Positions 8,701 through 17,620 of a DNA stretch of 64,000 nucleotides are shown piece by piece (the stretch's first letter is position 1; every line of letters begins with the position of its first letter). A model generated the notes under the pieces. The model had not been told where the DNA came from. It saw only the letters and a program-made list of their open reading frames with translations, and made no database searches. A program made the translations under genes and the position numbers. The stretch is from Photorhabdus luminescens subsp. luminescens (GTDB lineage Bacteria; Pseudomonadota; Gammaproteobacteria; Enterobacterales; Enterobacteriaceae). Location of the stretch: assembly GCF_001083805.1 (NCBI RefSeq), contig NZ_JXSK01000005.1, positions 310,001 through 374,000 on the forward strand. Reading direction: 5' to 3'.

Positions 8701-10242
8701 GTAATCCACCCAGGTCTGGTCGCCGTCAGACCAGCGGCTTATCAGTCCCTGTGCGTTATATTCATAGTACAGGTGGAAATTTTGGGTGCTGTCCGCTTCC
8801 GCCAGCCGGCCATCATCGTGGTAGTGATAACGGGCCATCACTTCCTGTAACCCTTCATCGGTGCGGAGAATCGCTGTCAGTTGCCCGTTCAGGTTGTAAC
8901 GCAGCGTCAGTACCGGTCCGTCACTGTGGATAACCTGCGTCAGCTGATGGTGTTCGTTATAAATAAAGCGCAGCCGGTTGTCATACACATCCCGGAGTTC
9001 CGTCAGCAGCCAGCGCTGAGATGTTTCCTCTGCGGCCGGTGACGGGTGTCGCAGGGCAAAGTATTTGCTGACCGGCGAGTCACGGTGGCGGAGGATGTAA
9101 CCCTGCTCGCCCCGGCTCAGGGTAAAGTCCGGGTGGTCGGGGTTGGTGCTGTGTGTATAAGCCGGTGGTAAAGCAAAGTAAAGCGACGCCCCTTCGGTAG
9201 TACGGATTTCTACCCGGTCGCCGGTCGTCAGGGCGCATTCGGAGAAGCTGTCCGCCCAGCCCGGTCCCAGTAAGCCCTGTTCTTCCGGCGCCCAGCTGCG
9301 CAAAAAGACCAGCGGCAGGGTCTGACCGAGGGTGATGTCGGTACGCTGGTCAAATAGCTGGCCGGTGGTGACGTCAATCGGGTCGCCGGTAAAGAATTTT
9401 TTAGTCGCTTCCCGGTAACGTTTTACCCCCCGGGTTTCTCTGAAAGCGGTTTTGGCACAGCAGAACGTTTTACCCGATAGTATCTTTCCGGCCTGTCTGG
9501 CGCCGGCAATGGCTCCGCTGACTGCCTTTGCCCCGGCTTGTTTGGTAAACAGTTTACCGAGACCTTTAATCGCTCCCCGGGAGGGCGGCACCAGAAATTC
9601 AACGGCTATCAGCACCGCCCGCTCCCAGGCCGAGAACTCTTCGGCGACTTCCAGGTAAGTGCCCTGGCCGGAGCCGATAAACACCGTTTTAGCCCCGGAT
9701 TTAATGGTGGCGCCGCACACCAGTTTGTCATCCACCCGGGCTGCGGGAGAACCGTTAATAAATACGGTTTCACTGCCCTGGGCAATCAGGGGCGGCGCAG
9801 GGTGTTTGCTACAGGCAGCGATATCGGCCGTGGCCCTGGCAGCGGGTTTGCCTTCGATAAAGACATTGGGGGAGCCGCTGCCCAGCGCGCCGCTCGGCGG
9901 ACCGACGCTGTCCACCATTTTTGTGACCGCCGAGCTGGCGGCGCTGATGACGTCACCCAGTGCAAACGTGGCGGCTGTCCCCAGGGCAATGACGGCCACG
10001 GTGGCCAGTCCTCCGGTGAGGACAGTCAGCCCCACCAGTGCCGATGCCGCAGCGAATACGGCGGCCCCTATCAGTGCGCCGGTAATGGCCCCGGCCAGCG
10101 CGCCCAGGAAGCTGGCATGTTTTATCGGGTCGCCCTCGCGGGCAGCCGCCGGACCGGGGCTGCCCTGCGGCGGGGAAACGCGCACAGCATGTTGTGCGCC
10201 GACCCGTGCTATCCGGGTGACAATCTCATCACCAAGTGACAT
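5797..10242 (-). CDS. rhs: PAAR-domain Rhs effector of the T6SS with a C-terminal nuclease-like toxin
   Basis: A 1481-residue T6SS-delivered polymorphic toxin. An N-terminal region with hydrophobic helices (about residues 43-105) is bound before export by EagR. A PAAR tip domain follows (about 125-200, with VFIEGKPAARATAD and VFINGSPAARVDD), then many YD repeats (about 290-1320) that build a hollow shell. The shell closes with the self-cleavage region DPTGLWGG...GWLDPLGLAG. The last 138 residues are the toxin, released after cleavage. They contain LNADHPVDLIVGG and NESINKSVGS, which resemble HNH/endonuclease VII-like Rhs tips, so DNA cleavage is the best guess. DNA composition turns AT-rich near 6210, exactly at the tip boundary. 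An AGGAGG box precedes ATG 10242. Confidence 0.9.
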   Translation of the reverse strand: MSLGDEIVTRIARVGAQHAVRVSPPQGSPGPAAAREGDPIKHASFLGALAGAITGALIGAAVFAAASALVGLTVLTGGLATVAVIALGTAATFALGDVISAASSAVTKMVDSVGPPSGALGSGSPNVFIEGKPAARATADIAACSKHPAPPLIAQGSETVFINGSPAARVDDKLVCGATIKSGAKTVFIGSGQGTYLEVAEEFSAWERAVLIAVEFLVPPSRGAIKGLGKLFTKQAGAKAVSGAIAGARQAGKILSGKTFCCAKTAFRETRGVKRYREATKKFFTGDPIDVTTGQLFDQRTDITLGQTLPLVFLRSWAPEEQGLLGPGWADSFSECALTTGDRVEIRTTEGASLYFALPPAYTHSTNPDHPDFTLSRGEQGYILRHRDSPVSKYFALRHPSPAAEETSQRWLLTELRDVYDNRLRFIYNEHHQLTQVIHSDGPVLTLRYNLNGQLTAILRTDEGLQEVMARYHYHDDGRLAEADSTQNFHLYYEYNAQGLISRWSDGDQTWVDYRYDSEGRCTDSIGAGGFYPVRLDYAPGMTRSTTPQGHTTTWHYNEQQQVTEIHTPCGSVTRYEYDRWGNLVRQILPMGETLTLTWLADTGRVTSLTDAAGAVWQYSYDADSLQLTGMTDPLQRTWLPLYDEQGQPAGFIAPDGRKTTLTRNAFGLVTSETDTDGNCLTQEYDKHQRLVRVLDEENRTVNLGYDSQDRLRSLTAAGALWRWRYDRHHRVAVSDRPDNHPERFTHDRHGNLTCWTDARGVKWQVEYGPFDLPVARRDGEGHRWQYRYDADTLQLTQVINPQGETYSYTLDADGRVIAEQDYAGTQWHYRYDLSGNCIEKRDGEENLTRYDYDAARRLTALHTPEGVTRYHHDILGRLLTVESPDSALHFEYDDQDRIVREIQPHGEIQRRYPDNRAAERQLFTGETAQPIGPARFTGQTRLSHWQSRLEVNRAGELIRLTLEEQSPLTIERDDAGRDTGRYVEGGFILRQQYNLMGQLTAQRAGRNPHFFRPAELEEIAGPAYAGMARRYEYDAALNLTAASDDGQQLDYLLNGNGQVMSVGEGRTLREHYQYDAAGYPSRRFDGVQEIMGETLYQEGHRLNWVGSHRFVYDRAGRVQEKQFLAEGYRPALTTYRWNSQNQLTGLITPDDIRWEYRYDAFGRRTEKRCIQTGKLITYLWDGDVPAEIREYQHGRLKMVRHLVFDGWELIAQQTQQFTLNLDNRVELMAGEVQTQYAVSAPTGEPLALFDPAGKRVWRRPKQSLYGLRLGGQAENPQLDPGLRFAGQLWDEESGLCYNRHRFYSPEAACYLSPDPTGLWGGENTYSYVHNPTGWLDPLGLAGCSTLTVNKPKILSNPNLSDAERKFLEREFRIKQNALSRAAKRGELVWSPGTHDVRISSLQNSYRKAVAERYERMFNKAPDLSKLNADHPVDLIVGGSATQRLKMLNESINKSVGSSLKNAGRKAGLKAGDKISEIVFI

Positions 10243-10263
10243 GGTGTTCCTCCTGTCAGGTCA

Positions 10264-10683
10264 TCAGGCCGCCTGGAAGCTGTTGATAACGGCCAGCAGT
10301 GCATCACGCTGATTCTCTTCAAAGGGCGCGGGAGAAGTCAGGTTGAAGGTCAGCAGCAGCGTGCCCCGGATTTGCAGTACCACGGTCTGGTACATGTCGC
10401 CTTCCGGGCTTTTCCACTGGTAATCCAGACGGCGGGCAGGTTGCCGGCTGAGGGTGATTTCGCTGCGCTGATGCTCCTGGTAACCGGGCAGGTGAGTGCA
10501 GAACTGTTCCAGGGTCTGTTCATAGTAAGCGTTGTTATCCATGCCGGCAGGAACTGGCGTGCGGCTGACTACCAGATTAATGCCGCTGTCGTCCGGCAGC
10601 ACAAATACATTCATGGATTCATCCCGCCAGTTGTCAGGGATAGCCAGTGTGCCTTCATTCATCTGATATGGTGTGTTTTTCAT
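10264..10683 (-). CDS. eagR: EagR-type chaperone (DcrB/DUF1795 family)
   Basis: A 139-residue cytoplasmic protein with the DcrB-like fold (GTLAIPDNWRDESMNVF near the start, FNLTSPAPFEENQRDALLAVINSF at the end) and no signal peptide. Eag chaperones hold the hydrophobic N-terminal helices of PAAR-Rhs effectors and help load them on VgrG. The gene sits between vgrG and rhs on the same strand, 21 bases before the rhs start, the classic position. The specific partner is therefore the Rhs protein just downstream. Confidence 0.85.
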   Translation of the reverse strand: MKNTPYQMNEGTLAIPDNWRDESMNVFVLPDDSGINLVVSRTPVPAGMDNNAYYEQTLEQFCTHLPGYQEHQRSEITLSRQPARRLDYQWKSPEGDMYQTVVLQIRGTLLLTFNLTSPAPFEENQRDALLAVINSFQAA

Positions 10684-10727
10684 GTGTTTTCCGTTGTTGA
10701 TTGAAATAAGTTGATAGTCAGTACCGG

Positions 10728-12632
10728 TCAGTTCACATTGACCTGTTTGCCATTGATAGTGATATTGGCGCCCTGGATGCTGATATTGCCGGCATTATCG
10801 ATGGTGATGCTGCCCCCGGCAGTGGCAATTTCGATCCCCCCGGCCTGGGAATGTATCTGAATGTTATTTTTTACGTTCAGCAGGCTGTCTTTTTCGACGG
10901 TGATTTGACGCAGGCCGTTGATGGCGCTGACTTCATTTCCCGTCACCTCTTTATGACGGTCGTTTCTGACCGACAGCATCTGATTATGGCCGATGCTTTC
11001 GGTGTGGTCGTTCATGACCCGGGTTTCACGGTTATTGAGTACCACGGTGTTCATGTCGCGCTGGGCGTGCAGCGCCAGCTCTTCACTGCCTTTGGCATCT
11101 TCGAAGCGCAGTTCGTTGTAGCCTTCCCCTTTATGGGTTTTGGAGCGCAGGGCCATCTGGGTTTTGCTGGCCGGCAGGTCGCCCGGCGGGAGATTGCTGG
11201 CATGGTAGGCGCGGCCGGTGACTATCGGCTGGTCCGGGTCGCCGTTAAGAAAGTCCACCACCACTTCCTGCCCGATACGCGGTATCGCCAGCATGCCCCA
11301 GCCCTGACCGGCCCAGGGCTGGGCGACCCGTATCCAGCAGGAACTGTTGTCGTTGCTCCGGCCGTAGCGGTCCCAGAGGAATTGCAGGCGGATGCGCCCG
11401 TATGAGTCGCAGTAGATTTCTTCGCCTTCCGGGCCGACCACTTTCGCTATCTGCGGGCCCTCCACGACCGGTTTGGGTAACGGGGTCGGGCGCCAGTGCT
11501 GGTTATAGGGAATGAAGGTGAAGCTGTTGCTCATCACGGTGCCGCTCTCCCCGGCGGCCTGTTCCAGCGCCTGCGGCTGGCTGCCGTGATGGATGACGCC
11601 GACCAGTTGCCAGAGCCGGTTCAGGTCATCCCGGGGATGGTGGGTCAGGGTGAACAGGACGCCGGGTTGCATGGCGGCGGCATTACTTTCACCATCACCG
11701 GTCAGGGCATTATTGCGCAGGGCTTCCAGCCGGTAGCGGGTGAAATCGGCGCCGTGCTGGGCATCTTTGAAGCGGCCGGGAAAATCAAAGTGTTCATAGC
11801 CGGTATGCTGGAGGTCCTGCTCCCGCATCTGATGACGGAACTCCGCCGCCCAGGCCGGGTTTTTGAAGGTGTAATCTTTGAGTTCCACCACCGCCGGCCG
11901 CACCTGAGCCTGGCGGGTCAGCCGGGTAATGCACAGCTGCTGAGCCTGTTCGGCGTCGCCGGGGTGATAGGGCAGTACCGGGCCTTTGACCACGGAGCCG
12001 GCATCGTCGGCAAACACCAGGGTATTTTTATTGCCGCTGAATTCAAAGAAATAAAAAATACCCTCTTCGGCGGTCAGTCGTTGCAGAAAGTCAAAATCGG
12101 TTTCCCGGTACTGGACGCAGAATTCCCGTTCCGGGTGCGGGTTGCGCAGACTGAACGCCACATCCCGGACGCCGTTTTCTTTGAGCAGGGTGGTGATAAT
12201 GGTCTGGATATCCTGCTGCTGAAAAATGCGGGAATTCTGGCGCAGGGTGGCGCGCCACATATCAGGCCGGACCGTCATTTTATAGCCGGTCTGATGTTTG
12301 CCGGTGTTGCCCTGCTCAAAGCAGGCGACCATGCCGGTGACGGCGCGCTCGACTTTGCCTTCGCGCAGGATGGTCAGGGTGGCGCGGTTGTCGAGCACCG
12401 CGGCGAAATCGATGGCCGGGTCGGCGCTGGCTAAACTGACCGCCAGGGTGAACGGGGTGGAGAAGGCTTCGTTCAGGGTAAAGGCGGAGACCACAAAGGT
12501 GTGCGGCGGCAGTCCGCCGGCGGTGAGGGTGAACTGTAAGCCGCCGGCGTCGGGGGAACTGAGGCGGTCGGCGATGTGCTGGGCGAGGTTGCCGGCGCCG
12601 GCCGGGCCGGCGGTTTTTTTCTGGAATGACAT
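10728..12632 (-). CDS. vgrG: T6SS spike protein VgrG (TssI)
   Basis: A 634-residue VgrG. The N-terminal two thirds form the gp27-like base (FNEAFSTPFTLAV, the FDFLQRLTAEEGIFYFFEF block). The gp5-like OB fold follows (GRIRLQFLWDRYG, WIRVAQPWAGQGWGMLAIPRIGQEV...), and then the beta-helix needle (VLNNRETRVMNDHTESIGHNQ...). The protein ends at KQVNVN right after the needle, so it is a plain spike with no fused effector domain; its cargo is the PAAR-Rhs protein encoded next. AGGA lies before ATG 12632, and the start is one base after the vasL stop, so the genes are translationally linked. Confidence 0.93.
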   Translation of the reverse strand: MSFQKKTAGPAGAGNLAQHIADRLSSPDAGGLQFTLTAGGLPPHTFVVSAFTLNEAFSTPFTLAVSLASADPAIDFAAVLDNRATLTILREGKVERAVTGMVACFEQGNTGKHQTGYKMTVRPDMWRATLRQNSRIFQQQDIQTIITTLLKENGVRDVAFSLRNPHPEREFCVQYRETDFDFLQRLTAEEGIFYFFEFSGNKNTLVFADDAGSVVKGPVLPYHPGDAEQAQQLCITRLTRQAQVRPAVVELKDYTFKNPAWAAEFRHQMREQDLQHTGYEHFDFPGRFKDAQHGADFTRYRLEALRNNALTGDGESNAAAMQPGVLFTLTHHPRDDLNRLWQLVGVIHHGSQPQALEQAAGESGTVMSNSFTFIPYNQHWRPTPLPKPVVEGPQIAKVVGPEGEEIYCDSYGRIRLQFLWDRYGRSNDNSSCWIRVAQPWAGQGWGMLAIPRIGQEVVVDFLNGDPDQPIVTGRAYHASNLPPGDLPASKTQMALRSKTHKGEGYNELRFEDAKGSEELALHAQRDMNTVVLNNRETRVMNDHTESIGHNQMLSVRNDRHKEVTGNEVSAINGLRQITVEKDSLLNVKNNIQIHSQAGGIEIATAGGSITIDNAGNISIQGANITINGKQVNVN

Positions 12633-12633
12633 A

Positions 12634-13995
12634 TTAAGGGTTCCTGTGCTGAATTGACGGGCGGGGATGTTCAGGGGCTGCGGTCAGCCCGGCGGCTTTC
12701 TGCAACGCGTAGTACCGGCTGAGCAGGGCGTTAAAACGGTCGTCGGTCTTTTTTATCAGCGCCGGTGAGACGGCCTGCCCCTGTTCGACGGCAGCGGCCA
12801 GCTGGCGCAGCAGCTCTTCCAGCGGAACGTCCCGGTTGTGGCTGTGCTGAATCTGATAAATCGCGGTTTTCAGGTAAGAGAGGGTGAAACTGCCCCGGTT
12901 ACGCTCCTGTTCCAGGATTTTGTCCGCCAGCCGCTGGAGCTGATGCCGGGTCTGGCGCCAGTTGCCGGGCGCCGGCGCGTTTTCCAGCCGGATGGTCTGT
13001 AACTGCTGCCAGCGCTGGGTTTCACGTTGTTGCTGACGGTCCTGCGGCCAGGTTTTTTGTGCCGTGGCGGTCAGTTGCTCAGCCTGTTGCAGGACGACCA
13101 GCGGGGAGGTGTCCGCTAACCGGGTTAACTGCTGTGCATAGGTTGGCAGGTCGGGATGAGACAGCCAGGCCAGTCTGGCCCCGTCCGGGGTGCCGGTCAG
13201 GGCCGTCATCTGCTGTTGTAAGGGCCGGTAAAGGCCCAGCCAGGTCCCGGTCAGGACAAATACCCCCAGTAATACGCCCAGCCCGAACCCCTGTAAGGCG
13301 CTCATCGGTCGCGGCGGGGGTTCAGGGAAATGGACCTGCACTTTGGGCTGGCTGCGGTCGTCACTCATGCTGTCGTCCGTTTCCGGTTCAGGCGGCGCCG
13401 GTTCAGTGCTGGCGAGGTAAACCAGCGGCGGCATCTGCGCCGGTCTGGCGGCCGGTTTGGGTAATATACGGGCCTGTTCCAGTTTTTTGGCGGTGTTCTG
13501 GAAAAACCACAGCAGGTTTTCGACCTTCGGCAGGCGCTTCAGGTCGGACTGCTGGAGCCGGTCGACGATGAGCTGTAAGGCCCGCTCGGCCCGGTAAATC
13601 ATCCGCAGGTCGCGGGGGGTGTAATCGTGCTGGCGTAAGGCGTTGCCGCAGCGGGTGTTAAACCAGTCCAGCATCTCGGTACGGACCGCCGGCTGCGGCG
13701 GCCACAGTTCATCCCACTGGCTGACCATCACCCCGGCCAGCAGTTCGCAGCCTTCCGTAAAGCCCGCCAGACCGCTGAGCTGCATCCGGGCCAGCGTGTA
13801 GTAAATCGCGCTCTGAAAATCGACGCCGTGGGTGCGAAACAGCGTCAGGGCCAGCGATTCAATCAGCGGCCAGTTCACTGCCGGCTGAGACGGGTGATTG
13901 ATTTTGTTGATTTCTTCGCGTATTGCCGTGAACGCCGGCAGATTCATCGGGTTGCCGCCGGCACGGATAATCAGGTTTTCAGGGTGTTCACGCAT
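12634..13995 (-). CDS. vasL: VasL-type TssA-like protein with one membrane segment
   Basis: A 453-residue protein with an ImpA/TssA N-terminal domain (about 20-150, including WPPQPAVRTEMLDWF) and a single transmembrane segment at about 236-256 (GFGLGVLLGVFVLTGTWLGLY). A helical C-terminal domain of the VasL type follows. VasL/TagA-like proteins are accessory TssA relatives thought to act at the membrane or the distal end of the sheath. AAAGGA lies before ATG 13995. It is distinct from the second, soluble TssA encoded at 17617-19050, so the system has both forms. It is encoded between tssM and vgrG. Confidence 0.82.
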   Translation of the reverse strand: MREHPENLIIRAGGNPMNLPAFTAIREEINKINHPSQPAVNWPLIESLALTLFRTHGVDFQSAIYYTLARMQLSGLAGFTEGCELLAGVMVSQWDELWPPQPAVRTEMLDWFNTRCGNALRQHDYTPRDLRMIYRAERALQLIVDRLQQSDLKRLPKVENLLWFFQNTAKKLEQARILPKPAARPAQMPPLVYLASTEPAPPEPETDDSMSDDRSQPKVQVHFPEPPPRPMSALQGFGLGVLLGVFVLTGTWLGLYRPLQQQMTALTGTPDGARLAWLSHPDLPTYAQQLTRLADTSPLVVLQQAEQLTATAQKTWPQDRQQQRETQRWQQLQTIRLENAPAPGNWRQTRHQLQRLADKILEQERNRGSFTLSYLKTAIYQIQHSHNRDVPLEELLRQLAAAVEQGQAVSPALIKKTDDRFNALLSRYYALQKAAGLTAAPEHPRPSIQHRNP

Positions 13996-14016
13996 GGCCG
14001 TTCATCCTTTAGCCTG

Positions 14017-14034
14017 CCTCCGCCGGCGCGGAGG
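14017..14034. other. GC-rich hairpin between tssM and vasL
   Basis: CCTCCGC and GCGGAGG (7-bp arms, loop CGGC) lie in the 79-bp gap between tssM and vasL, just before the vasL ribosome binding site. It has no T-run on the minus strand. It could slow or partly stop transcription and so set the level of the distal vgrG-rhs genes, or protect mRNA ends. Confidence 0.35.
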
Positions 14035-14074
14035 ACAGGGTGGGTTGCTATTTTGCAATGAATAAAATTTGCCA

Positions 14075-17000
14075 TTAATACAGCGTGTCAGGCAGTCTGA
14101 ACTGACTGAACAGGCCGCCGGCAAACGGGTTGTCGGATTCGTCCACGTAGATACGGTAGGTCATGTCGCCCCCGTCCACCGTGAACCGCACGTCAAACGC
14201 ATCCTGACGCACGTTGGTCAGTGTGCCGCTGTTAATCAGACGCAGCTGGGCCCACGGGCCGGTGAAGCGGATGGCGCGCGGCGATTTGCCGCTGGCGTCC
14301 GGTATCAGCGTGAGCTGGCTTTCCACCCCGGCCCGCATCGAGTTGGGCCATATCAGGTGCGCGATGCTGCTGCGGCCGTGGGCGTAATCGAGCAGCTGGC
14401 CGTCGAGATTGAGCAGGCTGCGGCGTTTATTGCCGGTCAGGCTGAGAGGCTCAATGGCGAACTGGGTCCCCAGACCGTTTTGCGGCGTGAAGAAGGTGTC
14501 GCGGATACGGTCGGCCAGTTTCAGTTGCGCCAGCACATCCGGGCGGATAAGCTGTTTGCCGTCGGCGCTGTGGGTCAGGTTGTTTTCAACAAACGGTTTG
14601 AGGTTTTGCTGATAGAAGGCATCCAGCGTGCCGCCGGGGCGGAAGAAGCGGTCGAACTCACTGAGCGGCACATCCTCGGCGGCTTCCGGGTCGAAGGGAT
14701 AGCGGCCGGCCAGGTAGGTCTGGTACTGTCTGACCACGGTGTCGCTCCATTCGATTTCCAGCGAACTGACGGCTTCCATCATCACTACCCGCCAGGCCTG
14801 TTCGGCCAGTTCGCCGACCCAGCGGTTGAGCGGCGCCGGCAGGTTTTTCGCCAGTTGCCGCACGTCGAAAATCGGGTCGCTGTTATTCTGCTCAAGCCGC
14901 TGCTGAACGGCGATCAGGGCGGCTTTACCCGGTACCGGCGCGTTCTGAATGGCCAGCAGGTAACGATGCAGCGCCACCAGTTTCTGATAAACCTCCTGTA
15001 AGGTGCTGTTTTTGTCGCCGTATTCCACCAGCACCGCGGTTTCCGGCGCGAATTCCCGGTTAATCCGCGCCAACAGGCGGTAATCGGGGGCATCGCGTAA
15101 CTGCTGCTGCTCTTTGGCCGGCAGCGTCTCGTTAATCACCGGCAGACGGGTGTTGTCGCTGAGGATTTGCAGGGCGCGGCTGATGGGTTGTTCGCCGCTG
15201 ATGACCTGCTCAATGGCGCTGATGGCCTGCGGGATATCGGTAAAATCACGAATATCCAGATTGTTCATGGCCCCGCGCCAGGTGGCCGTGTAGTCCCCCA
15301 GGTACTGCTCGGTGATTTGTCGCTGGATTTCTTTGCGGTCGGTGTCGCTGTACTGCGCGTTGTGCGACAGGTTCAGCACCCAGCTGTCCATGACCGTGAG
15401 GTCGATCAACTGGTCGTCCTGTTTGACGAAGTAGTTGTTCAGGCCGTTTATCGTCAGGAACTGCGGGATAATCAGTTGCCTGTCATTATTGGCGATAAAG
15501 AGGCTGTCAAAGCTCGGGCCGATCTGGTCGCGCAGGTTAAGGGGCGGCGGCAGCGAATCCTGCGCTTTAATGCGCAGGTTCTGATAGACGCGCTGATAAA
15601 TAGAGAGCTGACTTAGCTCTTTCTCGGCCTTCATGAGCGGCAGTTTGTAAGGCGCAAAGCTGCTGATGGCGGCCTGATCGCCCGCCTCCCGCGCGGCCCG
15701 CCAGTCGGTGTGATCCAGGGCATAGTCCAGGTGAGTCAGTAACTGCGCCTGTAACGGACGCTGACCGTTAAAGGCCTGACTCCAGCGCGTCTGCATGTAG
15801 TGTTCGACCAGCGATTTATTGCGGCCGCTGCCGTCTTCCAGCATCCGCATGATGCGCAGGACGGCCAGTTTTTCTTCGCTGCCTTTAGGCGCCCGGTTCA
15901 GGTCGTCCAGCAGGCCGTTCATTAAGGCGGGCAGGAAGCGCTGAGACAGCAGTTGCAGGTAGGTGTTTTCCACATACGGGCCGATATCCGCGCCCTGATA
16001 GAGCCCCATATCCGCCAGCAGCCCTTTATGATGGTAATCCCCGTAGGCCAGCGTCGCCTCGCGGAGAGGATTGAGCAGGGGCAGCTGTAAATTCCCGTGA
16101 CGGTCTTCGCCTTTGGGGGGCGGAACCGACAGGAAGGTTCTGGCCTGCGCCAGGACCTCGTCTCCCGCCCGGTAGTTCTTCTGATAGTAGTGGTGCCAGC
16201 CGGTCCACAGGGCCAGCAATACCCCGGCGCCCGTCGTGGAAAAGGTCAGGAGTTTGCGGCGGTTGCGGCTTAACCACAGGCGATTTTCTGCCGCCAGATT
16301 CGGCTCGGCCAGCAGGACCTCTTCAAACAGCGCGCGGGTGAAGTAGGGGACGGTATCCGCCACCGGCCAGGTGGGAAAGGCCTGCGGCCCCAGATGATAC
16401 TGTACCGCGGCAGACTGGGTAAACATGTCATCCATCTGACCGATTTGTCTGGACGAGGTGAGATAAACGCCCCGCAGGCCGGGCTGTGCCGGGCCGCCGT
16501 TGTAGAGAATGCCCTCCAGCAACTGGACCAGATAGCTGTGCAGCCCCTGTATCTGACGGGTGAAACTGAACAGCGGACTGCGCTGACTGCCGTCCACCTT
16601 ATTGAGCATCATGTCCGGCATGGCGGCATTGAGCTGTTGCATCCACTGGCGCCAGAACTGTGCCAGCTCAGTGCGCCAGCGCTGCTCATCCTGCGCATTC
16701 AGACTGAAGGTGACGCCCAGGATCTGTGCGCGCTGCGGTCTGTCCAGCGACTGAAAGGCGGCGCTGAAACCGTGCAGCCGATCGAGTTTGGTCAGCACCA
16801 GATAAAAAGGCAGATGATGATGCAGGGTTAAGCGCAGATCCTGTAGGCGCAGGTGAAGCGCGGCAATATACCGTTCCCGCTGTTCTTTGTCGTCGGTCAG
16901 TAAGCGGTGAGTATCCACGGTCAGAATAATGCCGTTAAGGGGCTGGCGCTGGCGGTTTTCGGTTAACCAGGCGAGCAGCGCCTGCCACAGGCGGCCGGGG

Positions 17001-17620
17001 AGCTGGGGTTTACTGGCGTCCGGCGGCGATAGCTGGTCGATAAGGAAGCCGTCCGGGTCAATGATGACGGCTTTCTCCCCCAGCCAGCAGCGCAGATGCA
17101 GGGGCAGCGCCTCTTCCCCGGTCAGGGCGTCCGGCGCGGCAATGTCAGTCAGCCGGTAACCTTCCTGGATCAGGGCGGTTTTGCCGCTGCCGGTGTTCCC
17201 CATCACCAGGTACCAGGGGCGCTGGTAGAGATAATCCCAGGTGCCCAGATGGCGTTGCAGCTGGGCTTTCCAGTGATTGAGATAACTGTCCTGACGGGCG
17301 ATATCGGCCTGTACCGGATCGACGGTGTTCAGTTCCACCTCCAGTTTGAGTTTTTCAAGCTGGCGCAGGCGGCGCCAGATTTTCATGCCGACAACGCTCA
17401 GGGCCAGCAGGAGGAGGATAACCGTCGCCAGCCAGCGGGCAGACAGGGTTTCCAGCGGGTGAGTCTGTTTAAACTGCCAGCCGGGTCCCCACCACCATAC
17501 CCAGATGAGGGCAATACAGGGCAGGAGGGCCAGTATCAGGGAAGCGGCGGCTTTCAGTGGCGGCAGACGCGGCATCGCCGGTTTTTTGATATTTTTTAGC
17601 AGTAGAGAAAGCCAGTTCAT
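14075..17620 (-). CDS. tssM: T6SS inner-membrane protein TssM (IcmF/VasK)
   Basis: A 1181-residue protein with two N-terminal membrane helices (about 27-46 and 62-80), a cytoplasmic nucleotide-binding domain with an intact Walker A motif GNTGSGKT (141-148), and a third membrane helix near residue 460 (TGAGVLLALWTGW). The large periplasmic domain that follows reaches TssJ at the outer membrane. With TssL and TssJ it forms the trans-envelope complex. Its start overlaps the tssA stop by four bases. The DNA here is visibly more GC-rich than in the Hcp-proximal half of the operon. Confidence 0.94.
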   Translation of the reverse strand: MNWLSLLLKNIKKPAMPRLPPLKAAASLILALLPCIALIWVWWWGPGWQFKQTHPLETLSARWLATVILLLLALSVVGMKIWRRLRQLEKLKLEVELNTVDPVQADIARQDSYLNHWKAQLQRHLGTWDYLYQRPWYLVMGNTGSGKTALIQEGYRLTDIAAPDALTGEEALPLHLRCWLGEKAVIIDPDGFLIDQLSPPDASKPQLPGRLWQALLAWLTENRQRQPLNGIILTVDTHRLLTDDKEQRERYIAALHLRLQDLRLTLHHHLPFYLVLTKLDRLHGFSAAFQSLDRPQRAQILGVTFSLNAQDEQRWRTELAQFWRQWMQQLNAAMPDMMLNKVDGSQRSPLFSFTRQIQGLHSYLVQLLEGILYNGGPAQPGLRGVYLTSSRQIGQMDDMFTQSAAVQYHLGPQAFPTWPVADTVPYFTRALFEEVLLAEPNLAAENRLWLSRNRRKLLTFSTTGAGVLLALWTGWHHYYQKNYRAGDEVLAQARTFLSVPPPKGEDRHGNLQLPLLNPLREATLAYGDYHHKGLLADMGLYQGADIGPYVENTYLQLLSQRFLPALMNGLLDDLNRAPKGSEEKLAVLRIMRMLEDGSGRNKSLVEHYMQTRWSQAFNGQRPLQAQLLTHLDYALDHTDWRAAREAGDQAAISSFAPYKLPLMKAEKELSQLSIYQRVYQNLRIKAQDSLPPPLNLRDQIGPSFDSLFIANNDRQLIIPQFLTINGLNNYFVKQDDQLIDLTVMDSWVLNLSHNAQYSDTDRKEIQRQITEQYLGDYTATWRGAMNNLDIRDFTDIPQAISAIEQVISGEQPISRALQILSDNTRLPVINETLPAKEQQQLRDAPDYRLLARINREFAPETAVLVEYGDKNSTLQEVYQKLVALHRYLLAIQNAPVPGKAALIAVQQRLEQNNSDPIFDVRQLAKNLPAPLNRWVGELAEQAWRVVMMEAVSSLEIEWSDTVVRQYQTYLAGRYPFDPEAAEDVPLSEFDRFFRPGGTLDAFYQQNLKPFVENNLTHSADGKQLIRPDVLAQLKLADRIRDTFFTPQNGLGTQFAIEPLSLTGNKRRSLLNLDGQLLDYAHGRSSIAHLIWPNSMRAGVESQLTLIPDASGKSPRAIRFTGPWAQLRLINSGTLTNVRQDAFDVRFTVDGGDMTYRIYVDESDNPFAGGLFSQFRLPDTLY

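Noticed and set aside
9538-10239. 233-residue plus-strand frame
   Set aside because: A shadow of the GC-rich rhs gene, whose PAAR domain reads clearly on the other strand.
11496-12434. 312-residue plus-strand frame inside vgrG
   Set aside because: Shadow frame in GC-rich DNA; VgrG is unmistakable on the minus strand.
14069-15001. 310-residue plus-strand frame inside tssM
   Set aside because: Shadow frame; no start signal, and TssM is intact opposite.
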